The notes under the pieces were generated by a model. That model did no database searches and was not told the origin of the DNA. It saw only the letters and a list, made by a program, of their open reading frames with translations. A program made the translations under genes and the position numbers. From a virus, in the IMG/VR virus record IMGVR_UViG_3300042402_001868, positions 91,923 through 155,922 of that record: a stretch of 64,000 nt of DNA; one strand, given 5' to 3'. Shown here piece after piece: positions 56,678-64,000 of this stretch; the stretch's first letter is position 1; every line of letters starts with the position of its first letter.

Positions 56678-59599
56678 TTATGTAGCCAGTTGTTGGCTGT
56701 GGCTTCTTCTGCGCAAAGCACCAATTCTGGTAACTTCGTTCAGTAAGTGTGAACGGTGTGTCTTTGCTGACTCAGACACTAGTCCGTGGCGTTGAAACTC
56801 TCTATTGATATATTTTTTAATAAAAGCAACATCATCTCGAGTTTCAACAGTTTCTAGCATTTTCTTCACCTGCTTGATTGTTTCAGCAACCGGTTGTGCT
56901 TTGGCAGCGGCAGATTTCTTCGGTGCCAATAACCCACCGTAGGTAACCTTAGACGGTGCACCTGCTGTGGTAGATGTTGCTTGAGGAGTTGTTGGTTTAG
57001 CGGCCGAGTTGCCTGCGGCAGCGGCACGAGCAGCTTGACGACGTTTGACTTCTAGACGTCCAATATAGTTAGGACCTGTAGGATCTTCTCCTGGAAATTT
57101 ACCAGTAGTTGATGCTGTGGTTGTTGTGTTGGCAGGTGTCGCCGTACCTGTTGCCGCTGGTTTAGCATATTTTTCCATGCCTTTCATCTGCATTACATTG
57201 GAGGCATTAAACGACGTTGTGTTATTTGGTTGTGTAACCTTGCCCGGCGCAGGAGTAGAACCAGTTGCTGGCGGTAATCCAGCAGTTGGACCACCAGTAA
57301 GAGCAGGTGTATTAGATGTTTGACCAGCGGCTGCTTGTCTTGCAGCCAGGTCAGCCGCAAGTTTGTTTCTTCCGTATGGTTTGCCAGTTGATGGATCAAT
57401 GTTATAGATGTCACCTGTTTGCAAATCTGCGGCGCCGCCAGCCCCTTGTTGTTGTGGTTGTGTACCATCGGGAACTGCGGCTGGCGCTGTGTAAGGAATA
57501 CCCATTTTGCCGTATACACTACCAACGACTTCTTTTGGAACACCCCATTCGGTGGTCAACAACTGATACAATCGGTCACTGTCGTATGGCTCACCGGCAC
57601 GATTCCACATGTTGTTGAGTTTGTCAGCTGTGACTTTGGTAATAACATTATGTCCAACATTGCTGACATAGTTGCCAACTTTGTCAACACCTCTGCCAAT
57701 AGCATCAAGTCCTCGACCAAACCAACCTTGTGGTTTGCCTTGTCCGGCAGTGGCACTTGCTGGTGCGCCAGGTGCTGTGGGATGACCGTAGTCGGCAGTG
57801 GGTGCGCCAATATATTCTTTCAAGTATGCACGGCGATAACGACCAATGTTTTCAAATACAGTACGCACACCCTTGGTTGTTAAATGTACATTTTGCTGAC
57901 CCTTGCGATTAACACTTTCGTTCAAGGCCCAGGCCATCACAGTGAGCTTCTGATCAATCAACTGATCAGCAGGAATAATTTTATAATTGATCGATTCATT
58001 TTTTGGTCTAAATGGACTATTGGCCAGATCTGCTGCCGTTGCATTTGGGTTTATATTAGATGGATATACTGGTGCCAATCCTGGCTTCCCGGCATTCCAC
58101 GAGCCATCAGGTTGCTGGGTTGCTTCTGGAAATCTGCTCTTGAAGTCTGCTAACCAATTGTCGTAAGCTGCTTTTTGTCCAGCAAGTTCTTCGGCCTGCA
58201 ACCCAGGATTTGGAGCCTTAAAGCTACCCTGGTCATTGACAGGTATTCCATATTCAAGTTTTTGTCCCATGCTGTCTGTAGTGACTGGGCCAGGCTTGCT
58301 GTAATCAATTTTATAAAAACTTGGATCACCTTGCGGTCCTGGCGTTGACGCTGGTGGCACAGTGTCTGTTGGTCCTGGTTCAACTGCTGGTGCATTGGGT
58401 TTAGTAGGACCTTCCCACCCTTGCCACACATTCTTTATCGGTTCACCGCTGGCTGCAGGCATATTAATTTCCTGGCCAATAAAAATTTTGTTTGGATCAG
58501 TGATCTGAGGATTGGCATCCCATAATTGCTGTGCAGTAATTCCATTATCCTGTGCAATTTTTCCAAGTCCTTTAAAGTCATTTGCAGTCACAGTATATGT
58601 GCCACCGCCTGCATCTGGTTGAGTGTAATCAGCACGAGTATTGGGATCAACGGGTGCATCGCTTGGATCAGGATTTTGTTGGTACGCATTGTTTGCGGCA
58701 TCACTGTATTCACCAGGTACCGGTGGAGTATTGCTAGAGTCGTTGTAAAAATCTGGATCGCCTGCAGTATTAGGCAAATCTAAACCGTTGATGTTGCTGT
58801 TGCTGGCCGGACCACCAGGTATGGCTGTATCATTCCAATCGCCCAAGGCTGCATTGTTGGCAGTGATGTCTGCCGCACTAGGAACTCCATTGTATGCATC
58901 GGAGGCCGCACTTGCTAGATCTCCAGCACCTTGTATTCCGCCGCTGACCAAGGCAGCTATTCCGGCATCTCCTACAATGTCAACAATTTCTTTATCTTTG
59001 AGTGCAGAGTCGATTGCAGCCAGGCCGGCGGCCACGCCTACTCCGCCTAGGCCGCCTGTGGCAAAACCAGCGGCGGTGATAATTGCCCATTTGGCAAGTC
59101 CAGCGGCTCTTGGGTATTTTTTAGCCGCATCACGATATTTGTAAATGGCTTTGGTAATGGCATTTGCTTCACCATTCTCGCCACCAGCTTTGCCCAGGGC
59201 AGCCATGGCTTTGTTATACTCTGCATCAACAGCCTGATATGTGGGTCGGTCCTTGACCCATTTTCTTGCACTGGCCAACATTTTTTGTACACTGCCAATT
59301 GCTTGGGTTGTGGCATCTTTGGCTTTGCCTAGACCTGTGCGGTTGCCGCCTGCGGCAGTGGCACCTTGCTCTACATCTTTGAATAGTTGTTGAACTTGAG
59401 CTTTGGTCAAATTGTATTCTACTAATAATTGTCCAAATTGTCGAGCTTGTCGGAAAACTGGATCTTCCATGAGCATGGATTCGGCTAACTTGCGTTGTTT
59501 GGCCTTTTTAGCAGTCTCACGTTCTAGACGGCTCTCACTAAAAAACTGCCGGTTGTTACCAACCACAGTGTAGGTTGTGAATAATTGATCTACTATCAT
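56678..59599 (-). CDS. Large LysM-containing protein, probably virion-associated
   Basis: A 973-residue protein. Residues 1-160 are helical and Lys/Gln-rich; residues 165-230 hold two Ala/Gly-rich hydrophobic stretches that could cross or perturb a membrane; residues 334-381 are a LysM peptidoglycan-binding domain (YTVTANDFKGLGKIAQDN and IFIGQEINMP); residues 390-900 are a Pro, Ala and Thr-rich low-complexity region. The C-terminus is helical and basic. LysM with a flexible tail suggests a tail- or internally packaged protein acting at the cell wall. No lysis catalytic motif is visible. Confidence 0.6.
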   Translation of the reverse strand: MIVDQLFTTYTVVGNNRQFFSESRLERETAKKAKQRKLAESMLMEDPVFRQARQFGQLLVEYNLTKAQVQQLFKDVEQGATAAGGNRTGLGKAKDATTQAIGSVQKMLASARKWVKDRPTYQAVDAEYNKAMAALGKAGGENGEANAITKAIYKYRDAAKKYPRAAGLAKWAIITAAGFATGGLGGVGVAAGLAAIDSALKDKEIVDIVGDAGIAALVSGGIQGAGDLASAASDAYNGVPSAADITANNAALGDWNDTAIPGGPASNSNINGLDLPNTAGDPDFYNDSSNTPPVPGEYSDAANNAYQQNPDPSDAPVDPNTRADYTQPDAGGGTYTVTANDFKGLGKIAQDNGITAQQLWDANPQITDPNKIFIGQEINMPAASGEPIKNVWQGWEGPTKPNAPAVEPGPTDTVPPASTPGPQGDPSFYKIDYSKPGPVTTDSMGQKLEYGIPVNDQGSFKAPNPGLQAEELAGQKAAYDNWLADFKSRFPEATQQPDGSWNAGKPGLAPVYPSNINPNATAADLANSPFRPKNESINYKIIPADQLIDQKLTVMAWALNESVNRKGQQNVHLTTKGVRTVFENIGRYRRAYLKEYIGAPTADYGHPTAPGAPASATAGQGKPQGWFGRGLDAIGRGVDKVGNYVSNVGHNVITKVTADKLNNMWNRAGEPYDSDRLYQLLTTEWGVPKEVVGSVYGKMGIPYTAPAAVPDGTQPQQQGAGGAADLQTGDIYNIDPSTGKPYGRNKLAADLAARQAAAGQTSNTPALTGGPTAGLPPATGSTPAPGKVTQPNNTTSFNASNVMQMKGMEKYAKPAATGTATPANTTTTASTTGKFPGEDPTGPNYIGRLEVKRRQAARAAAAGNSAAKPTTPQATSTTAGAPSKVTYGGLLAPKKSAAAKAQPVAETIKQVKKMLETVETRDDVAFIKKYINREFQRHGLVSESAKTHRSHLLNEVTRIGALRRRSHSQQLAT

Positions 59600-59600
59600 T

Positions 59601-60419
59601 TTAGCGTTCTTCCAAATAATCTTGATTGCCCTGGGGCTTGTTGTTACGCTTCTGGAATATCTTTACTGCCATGTCGGCATCATTGACATTGCGGAAACGT
59701 GTGGGTAATTTGCGTTTGCCATGACGAATTTCAAATCCTTTTGCTTCATCACCATAGCATTCGAGCATACTGCCATCTTCCATGGGATAGGTTTTTACAG
59801 GTGCTTCGAGTAACCCCATCATGGCAAGCCCTGTCCCGCCGATTACTGTGGCATTTTCAATTCCCTGTTGCATGTCATCAAATTCTTCGTCATATACTTC
59901 TGCCAGAGTAGGATCTTCGGCAGGTGCTTGTGCAGGCACTATATCAAAGTCTTGTTGCGTGGGATCTTCATCAATCTCTTCATTTTCAGGATCTGGGTCA
60001 TTGGCAATGTCCAACTCGTCCTTGGCCTTGCGAACCAAGTGGCTGTCAATTTTGTTGCTGTCTTCCAGTCGCTCAAGATAATCCACAAAGGTGCGTTTGA
60101 CTTTGCTCAGCATGTCTTCTTCAACTTCTTGCATGGCTTCTTCTAACGGGCTCTTGGTGGGTTCAATACTATCTCCTACCAGTTTACCATCCATTGGATG
60201 TTTCTGATAGGGCTTTTTAGTAAGTGTTGGGCTAATGTCTCGGGGCTTGAACAGCGCAGGCAACTGGTCCACAGACTTCTGCTGTTTGTTTAATCCATGC
60301 TTGACATTCACAGGAGTAAGTTTACCTTCCTCTACTGTGGCCAAGCGATCAAGTATCAATCTGATGTCTGCCGATGAACTCATGCTCTTTGCTCTTTCAA
60401 ATAACTTCTCAACATCCAT
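59601..60419 (-). CDS. Acidic protein of unknown function, virion region
   Basis: A 272-residue protein. Residues 1-60 are helical, 80-190 are an acidic linker (EEIDEDPTQQDFD, EEFDDMQQG), and the C-terminal third has FEIRHGKRKLPTRF and a Lys-rich end. Precedes the LysM gene by 2 nt and is overlapped by dps at its 5' end. An alternative start lies 12 codons in. Not a recognised family. Confidence 0.5.
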   Translation of the reverse strand: MDVEKLFERAKSMSSSADIRLILDRLATVEEGKLTPVNVKHGLNKQQKSVDQLPALFKPRDISPTLTKKPYQKHPMDGKLVGDSIEPTKSPLEEAMQEVEEDMLSKVKRTFVDYLERLEDSNKIDSHLVRKAKDELDIANDPDPENEEIDEDPTQQDFDIVPAQAPAEDPTLAEVYDEEFDDMQQGIENATVIGGTGLAMMGLLEAPVKTYPMEDGSMLECYGDEAKGFEIRHGKRKLPTRFRNVNDADMAVKIFQKRNNKPQGNQDYLEER

Positions 60420-60820
60420 CCATGTTTCTGATGGGCATCAATTCGTTCTGCAATGAAGTTGGCAATACCTTGCTGATTTTCTTCAGTTGCCACTTGGAAA
60501 GTTTCGTTAAGAAGATCTAGCATTTGACCGTTGTTGGCCAAGAGTTCTTCTAGCATGAGTCTAGCACGTGGGATCTTTGTTTGTCCCTGTATTTTTGTCA
60601 ATTCAATAAATCGTTCAAATGATCCTGGAGCATAGTCGCCTAAGGCACGAATGTATTCAGCGGTGGGGTCAGTAGCACCATACACATCGTCGTGGATCGC
60701 GTCAAAGAAAGCATGTAGCTGGCCAAAATCAGGGCCTTCTACGTTCCAGTGAAACTGTTTGGCTTTTAGTGCAAAAGCCTCTTCAGTTGCCAGGAGAATT
60801 TTTAAAGCGTCCGCTAACAT
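60380..60820 (-). CDS. dps: Dps-like ferritin
   Basis: A 146-residue ferritin-fold protein, started at the ATG at 60820 with an AAGGAAC site. KQFHWNVEGPDFGQLHAFF near residue 22 and DPTAEYIRALG near 50 carry the Dps ferroxidase His, His, Asp and Glu. Dps makes a 12-subunit shell that oxidises iron with hydrogen peroxide and covers DNA. Length is a little below bacterial Dps (150-180). No basic N-terminal DNA-binding tail is seen. It fits with AhpC/AhpD as an oxidative-stress set. Confidence 0.85.
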   Translation of the reverse strand: MLADALKILLATEEAFALKAKQFHWNVEGPDFGQLHAFFDAIHDDVYGATDPTAEYIRALGDYAPGSFERFIELTKIQGQTKIPRARLMLEELLANNGQMLDLLNETFQVATEENQQGIANFIAERIDAHQKHGWMLRSYLKEQRA

Positions 60821-61001
60821 TCTTGTTCCTTTTGTATTCCTTAGGTGTGTTGGGAGTTGGGTCATCACCTGTTACATATTTACCTGTTAGCATTGATCCA
60901 CCGTTTCTTGATACCATGCCCAGGCTGCTTGCAACAGGAGCAATTGATCCTGCACAAGTGGCGCCTACAGAGGCATTTTCCATGATTTCATGCGCTCGCA
61001 T
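60783..61001 (-). CDS. Small protein with capsid-targeting-like leader
   Basis: A 72-residue protein. It opens MRAHEIMENAS and continues with VGATCAGSIAPVASSLG. The MRAHE(I/F)-x-E leader is shared with the proteins at 62253 and 62450 and resembles T4 internal-protein leaders that end in a gp21 prohead-protease site. Overlaps the dps start by 38 nt. Function unknown. Confidence 0.55.
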   Translation of the reverse strand: MRAHEIMENASVGATCAGSIAPVASSLGMVSRNGGSMLTGKYVTGDDPTPNTPKEYKRNKNVSGRFKNSPGN

Positions 61002-61278
61002 TCGGAATCCTTAATGTGTTATTGTCTACAAATTCTGCTGTGCCAATGGTAACTCGTGGATTTTTTGCAGTCAGTGTGCCGTTACCATGCAATTCGTGAC
61101 GAACAACATAGTCACCAGGCGGTGCTTCTATTGACACTACTTCTTCTAGGTATTTGTCGGGCCAGATGTAAGTGCGCTCACTAAACAATTCGTCATTGAC
61201 ATACAAGCGATACACAGGCGGTGTGCCAGTCCAGTCGCAATGTACTTCATATTCGAATTGAACGCTTTGTAATCCCAT
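60988..61278 (-). CDS. Small beta-sandwich-like protein
   Basis: A 96-residue protein with repeated strand patterns (YRLYVNDELFSERTY, PPGDYVVRHEL). Related phage proteins are predicted to be all-beta. An ACTAAATA late-type motif ends 4 nt before the ATG. It overlaps the next gene by 14 nt. It may be a decoration or carbohydrate-binding protein, by analogy only. Confidence 0.5.
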   Translation of the reverse strand: MGLQSVQFEYEVHCDWTGTPPVYRLYVNDELFSERTYIWPDKYLEEVVSIEAPPGDYVVRHELHGNGTLTAKNPRVTIGTAEFVDNNTLRIPNASA

Positions 61279-61282
61279 ACTA

Positions 61283-61290
61283 TATTTAGT
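61283..61290 (-). promoter_or_regulatory. Late-type promoter motif abutting the start codon
   Basis: ACTAAATA on the minus strand, 4 nt before the ATG at 61278. Confidence 0.35.
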
Positions 61291-61315
61291 TGGAGTTTAT
61301 CGCCCGGTTGATCCA

Positions 61316-61323
61316 AGTAAATA
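61316..61323 (+). promoter_or_regulatory. Late-type promoter motif abutting the start codon
   Basis: AGTAAATA on the plus strand, 4 nt before the ATG at 61328; with 61283-61290 it forms a divergent pair. Confidence 0.35.
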
Positions 61324-61327
61324 AACA

Positions 61328-62029
61328 ATGACTGAACTAATTTACACTCTAGTAGTCACACATATTACTATAATTTGTGTCACACTATTCCTACACCGTG
61401 GACAAGCACATCGCGGTATCGTCTTTGCTCCTGCACTAGAACATTTCATGCGAGCCTGGCTATGGCTTACCACAGGCATGGTGACTCGGCAATGGGTGGC
61501 CATACATCGCAAACATCATAGATTCACAGAAGAAACTGAAGATCCTCACAGCCCAGTACACTACGGCATATGGCGTGTGTTATTTACAGGAGCGGGATTG
61601 TATCACTCGGCCAGCAAAGATGCTGAGATGGTTGCACAATATGGCGCGGGCACACCCGACGACTGGGTTGAACGCAACATCTACACCAAGCACAGTCGCG
61701 TGGGCATTGTGTTAATGTTATTGATTGACATTGTGTTGTTTGGTGCCTGGGGTGTGTTGATATGGGGCATACAAATGATATGGATACCATTCTGGGCCGC
61801 AGGTGTTATCAACGGCATAGGACATTGGTGGGGATATAGAAATGGCGAAACTAAAGATCAAAGCAGGAACATTATGCCTTGGGGCATTATTATTGGCGGT
61901 GAATGTCTGCACAATAATCATCATCTTGAACCCGGCAATCCTCGTCTCAGTCGCCGCTGGTTTGAATTTGATATAGGTTGGATGTGGTTGAGCGTGTTTA
62001 GACTTGTGGGTCTTGCCAAGCTACGCTAG
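61328..62029 (+). CDS. Membrane fatty acid desaturase-like enzyme
   Basis: A 233-residue plus-strand protein with the three His boxes of acyl-CoA/lipid desaturases: HRGQAH near residue 23, HRKHH near 60 and HNNHH near 198. Two or three hydrophobic segments (residues 5-20, 130-160) suit an inner-membrane location. The two-iron centre introduces a double bond into a fatty acyl chain, which would raise membrane fluidity. It is shorter than typical (about 300). It is expressed away from its neighbours and ends 2 bp before the next minus gene. Confidence 0.85.
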   Translation: MTELIYTLVVTHITIICVTLFLHRGQAHRGIVFAPALEHFMRAWLWLTTGMVTRQWVAIHRKHHRFTEETEDPHSPVHYGIWRVLFTGAGLYHSASKDAEMVAQYGAGTPDDWVERNIYTKHSRVGIVLMLLIDIVLFGAWGVLIWGIQMIWIPFWAAGVINGIGHWWGYRNGETKDQSRNIMPWGIIIGGECLHNNHHLEPGNPRLSRRWFEFDIGWMWLSVFRLVGLAKLR

Positions 62030-62031
62030 TT

Positions 62032-62256
62032 TTATGATATTCTTACTACACCACTTACCACTGCGTCTTTACCGTATTGCCCTTGCAGTAGCAGTTTAGC
62101 CATGGCTGGACTTTTGGCAAAAACTGCCACATCAATGCTGGTGCTGTAGTCGGGATTTTTTACCTTGACTCGCGCCTGGTACACTTGAAATCCTGGTGCT
62201 ACAGATTCATTGAGATTGTATTGTGATCCTGTCACGTTGGTTGCGTACTGTTTCAT
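62032..62256 (-). CDS. Small conserved phage protein
   Basis: A 74-residue protein begun at the ATG at 62256 (ATGA overlap). It has a central strand pattern (YQARVKVKNPDYSTSI) and a helix ending LLLQGQYGKDAVV, related in pattern to the 50-residue protein at 5891. Function unknown. Confidence 0.5.
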   Translation of the reverse strand: MKQYATNVTGSQYNLNESVAPGFQVYQARVKVKNPDYSTSIDVAVFAKSPAMAKLLLQGQYGKDAVVSGVVRIS

Positions 62257-62453
62257 TTTTTTCTGCCTGACTTCATGTTGGCACACCAGTGATACATCTT
62301 GGCTTTTTCACCAGATGCATTCTTGGCACGTTGGCGTAGATCAGTTACTGATCCTGAGCAACTGGCACCTGCACGTTTCACACGCCCAGGACGGCTCTTG
62401 CCTTTGACTTTGCCATCTGCAAAGTTTTCGTTAATAAATTCGTGTGCTCTCAT
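62253..62453 (-). CDS. Small basic protein with capsid-targeting-like leader
   Basis: A 66-residue protein begun at the ATG at 62453, overlapping the upstream stop (ATGA). It opens MRAHEFINENFADG, then is strongly basic (KGKSRPGRVKRAG) and ends GEKAKMYHWCANMKSGRKK. The leader matches those at 60783 and 62450. A basic body after a cleavable leader is the layout of T4 internal proteins packaged with DNA. The MYHWCANMK block is conserved in other phages. Confidence 0.6.
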   Translation of the reverse strand: MRAHEFINENFADGKVKGKSRPGRVKRAGASCSGSVTDLRQRAKNASGEKAKMYHWCANMKSGRKK

Positions 62454-63154
62454 GCCAGTTCCTGAAAACGTTGAATCAAAGTTTTGGCATCCACGCCAAA
62501 TACCAATTTTACCTGTGACCCAGCATATAGGTAGGCAGCAACTTCTTCTTCGATATGTGCGTGATAGTCCAATTTGGTTTTTAGTACCTTTGCCATGGTC
62601 TTTACCACAGGATCGTTGCGGCATTCGTCAAACAACTGATCTACTTGACGTTTGAACTTTGGATCTAGATAGTACTTGGCATGAAACAACTCGTGTTGTA
62701 CAGTGGCCGGATCATCACCACTGACACCTATTACACAGAATTTTTTCATGCCTTTTGTGGCCTGTTCAACTGCACTCACCACTGTTTGTTCTGCTTGACT
62801 GAGTTTGCCCACTGAGCGATGCCATGATCGAAATGCAGAATCTGTTATGTTAAATCCGTCCCAGAATTTAAAATAGTCTGCATCACCCTGGCGGTCCATC
62901 CAGTCATCTAAAAACTCCGCCATGTCAACATGCTGTTTTTTGTCAGTGTATCTGTTTCCCTCATAGTATTCAGACATTCGAAAAAAACTTTTAGTAAGAT
63001 CAGGAATAGTTTTAAACTTTAGCAACACACATCCATTACAGGGACGAGAAACTGAAAAATCACGACGTGAGGGCTTGGGTTCTTTTTTATTGTCAAAATA
63101 ATCATCGACTGTGCGTTTGGTCCACCGCTCGATTAAAAACTCCTGGGCTCTCAT
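62450..63154 (-). CDS. Zincin-like metallopeptidase with capsid-targeting-like leader
   Basis: A 234-residue protein. It opens MRAQEFLIERW, the same leader type. VQHELFHAKYYLD near residue 158 has the HExxH zinc signature, and EEEVAAYLY near 208 is a candidate third ligand. The N-terminal half has a CNGC pair. It might be packaged and injected, or act on capsid proteins. No family assignment beyond zinc peptidase motif. Confidence 0.55.
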   Translation of the reverse strand: MRAQEFLIERWTKRTVDDYFDNKKEPKPSRRDFSVSRPCNGCVLLKFKTIPDLTKSFFRMSEYYEGNRYTDKKQHVDMAEFLDDWMDRQGDADYFKFWDGFNITDSAFRSWHRSVGKLSQAEQTVVSAVEQATKGMKKFCVIGVSGDDPATVQHELFHAKYYLDPKFKRQVDQLFDECRNDPVVKTMAKVLKTKLDYHAHIEEEVAAYLYAGSQVKLVFGVDAKTLIQRFQELA

Positions 63155-64000
63155 AGTTCATCCCGGAACAAGTACACTTGTATAGGAGTACCAGATTTGT
63201 GTGCATCTGCAGATCTATGATGCCCGTCAAGTATGTACAGTTTGTTGTTTTTTTGTAGCACAACCGGATGTTGTTTCATTGTGGCAAATGGTGGCTTGCC
63301 TCCACCTTGTGTGCTCAGCCAGTCCTGTGTGGCCAACAAGTGGCGTGGATTAACTTGTAGCAATGTGGGTTTGGTTCCTGCATCTAGCAGACTGTGTACA
63401 CGATCTTTTAAATCACCTGAGAACTTGAACTTGCTATCATATGGTTCGTTGGTAGCAGGATGTGCTTTGCCACGATACTCGCTCATGCGCAATGGCATGG
63501 CAAAAAACTCTATGCCTTCCGCCACACCTTGCTTGTGCTGATTTTGAGATGCATTAGCTGATTCCTTTTCGGCAGCATTCCACTTGTCGGCATAGTACTT
63601 GGCATCGCGTCTCAAGTCAGTAACGTCTACCACAAAGTCACCGTCCATAATGTGCCATACAGATTTTTCTACACCAGCCTTGGACATGGTGTAAGATTTT
63701 TTAATCGTGTATTTTTTATCTGCGCCTTCTGCAATGCTCTCGCTCATGATTGGCACAACTTCAATTTCTGTGCCGTAAGCATAGCCGTTGTTTTGAACCC
63801 ATTGTGTAGCCACACGGTTAGCATCGCGTTGATCGTTACCTATACCAGAGAATCTATGCATCTCGTTGCCGTCAGCATCTAGAACCTTCCACGCACCTGT
63901 AAATGTGCCGGGTGTGGCTCGTTGCCGTGCTAGATCATTTGTGGATCCCGAAATATCGATCAGGCCACCTTGCTGTTGATCCGGTGTGAGTGCTGGGGTA
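63151..64000 (-). CDS. Partial protein with ParB/sulfiredoxin-like C-terminal domain
   Basis: The frame is open from the stop at 63151 through an internal Met at 63861 to the window edge, so the N-terminus is missing and at least 282 residues are present. The C-terminal part has LYILDGHHRSADAHKSGTPI, the phosphate-binding GHHR of ParB-like domains. The visible N-terminal part has STNDLARQRA, TFTGAWKVLDADGNEM and two more repeats of a phage beta motif. Its role is unknown; ParB-like phage proteins may bind or nick DNA. Confidence 0.6.
   Translation of the reverse strand, partial: TPALTPDQQQGGLIDISGSTNDLARQRATPGTFTGAWKVLDADGNEMHRFSGIGNDQRDANRVATQWVQNNGYAYGTEIEVVPIMSESIAEGADKKYTIKKSYTMSKAGVEKSVWHIMDGDFVVDVTDLRRDAKYYADKWNAAEKESANASQNQHKQGVAEGIEFFAMPLRMSEYRGKAHPATNEPYDSKFKFSGDLKDRVHSLLDAGTKPTLLQVNPRHLLATQDWLSTQGGGKPPFATMKQHPVVLQKNNKLYILDGHHRSADAHKSGTPIQVYLFRDEL

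Overview
The window is almost certainly part of the genome of a large tailed bacteriophage of the T4-like superfamily. It carries a T4-type family B DNA polymerase (gp43-like), a gp45-like sliding clamp, a T4 rnh-like 5'-3' exonuclease, T4-type late promoter motifs (TATAAATA) and many small overlapping genes that nearly all run on the minus strand. Both window edges cut genes. The permuted two-piece tmRNA with tag ANDEQFALAA, and the host-like sigma70 promoters, point to a proteobacterial host, most likely a betaproteobacterium; this host call is inference.

Layout, read along the plus coordinate. (1) 1-9.7 kb: a partial beta-rich protein, metallophosphoesterase, 2OG-oxygenase, an RNA polymerase omega-subunit homologue, an ADP-heptose-type cassette (epimerase, cupin, split kinase and nucleotidyltransferase), peroxiredoxin plus AhpD, and an operon pairing an asparagine-synthase-like enzyme with an amidinotransferase. 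(2) 9.8-22.7 kb: a stable-RNA region with 25 tRNA genes that together cover all 20 amino acids, an initiator tRNA, a permuted tmRNA, at least seven non-tRNA elements closed by long inverted repeats, an rrn-like leader (tandem promoters, hairpin, boxA-like site), and interspersed genes (three radical SAM proteins, SGNH hydrolases, an MTA/SAH nucleosidase-like protein, a DUF4214-like protein). (3) 22.7-26.7 kb: small conserved phage genes driven by reiterated promoter cassettes. (4) 26.7-48.1 kb: replication genes interleaved with 7-deazaguanine genes (folE, two queD-like, queE, dpdA-like), sugar-nucleotide and glycosyltransferase genes, more SGNH proteins and radical SAM enzymes. (5) 48.1-56.7 kb: plus-strand singletons tail-to-tail with minus genes, oxygenases and radical SAM proteins. 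(6) 56.4-64 kb: probable virion-associated genes (large LysM protein, proteins with a short N-terminal leader resembling T4 capsid-targeting sequences), a Dps ferritin, a fatty acid desaturase and a ParB-like protein cut by the window edge.

How the parts may work together: the phage seems equipped to keep translation running by itself (tRNAs, initiator tRNA, tmRNA), to influence host transcription (omega homologue, strong consensus promoters, boxA-like antitermination), to modify its DNA with 7-deazaguanine, to protect DNA from oxidative damage (Dps, peroxiredoxin, AhpD), and to remodel surface glycans or other small molecules (heptose genes, GalE, glycosyltransferases, seven SGNH proteins, oxygenases, amidinotransferase). 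At least 16 sigma70-type promoters with an exact 17-bp spacer are visible; a second class carries a TAAATA core only 4-5 nt before the start codon, suggesting leaderless late messages.
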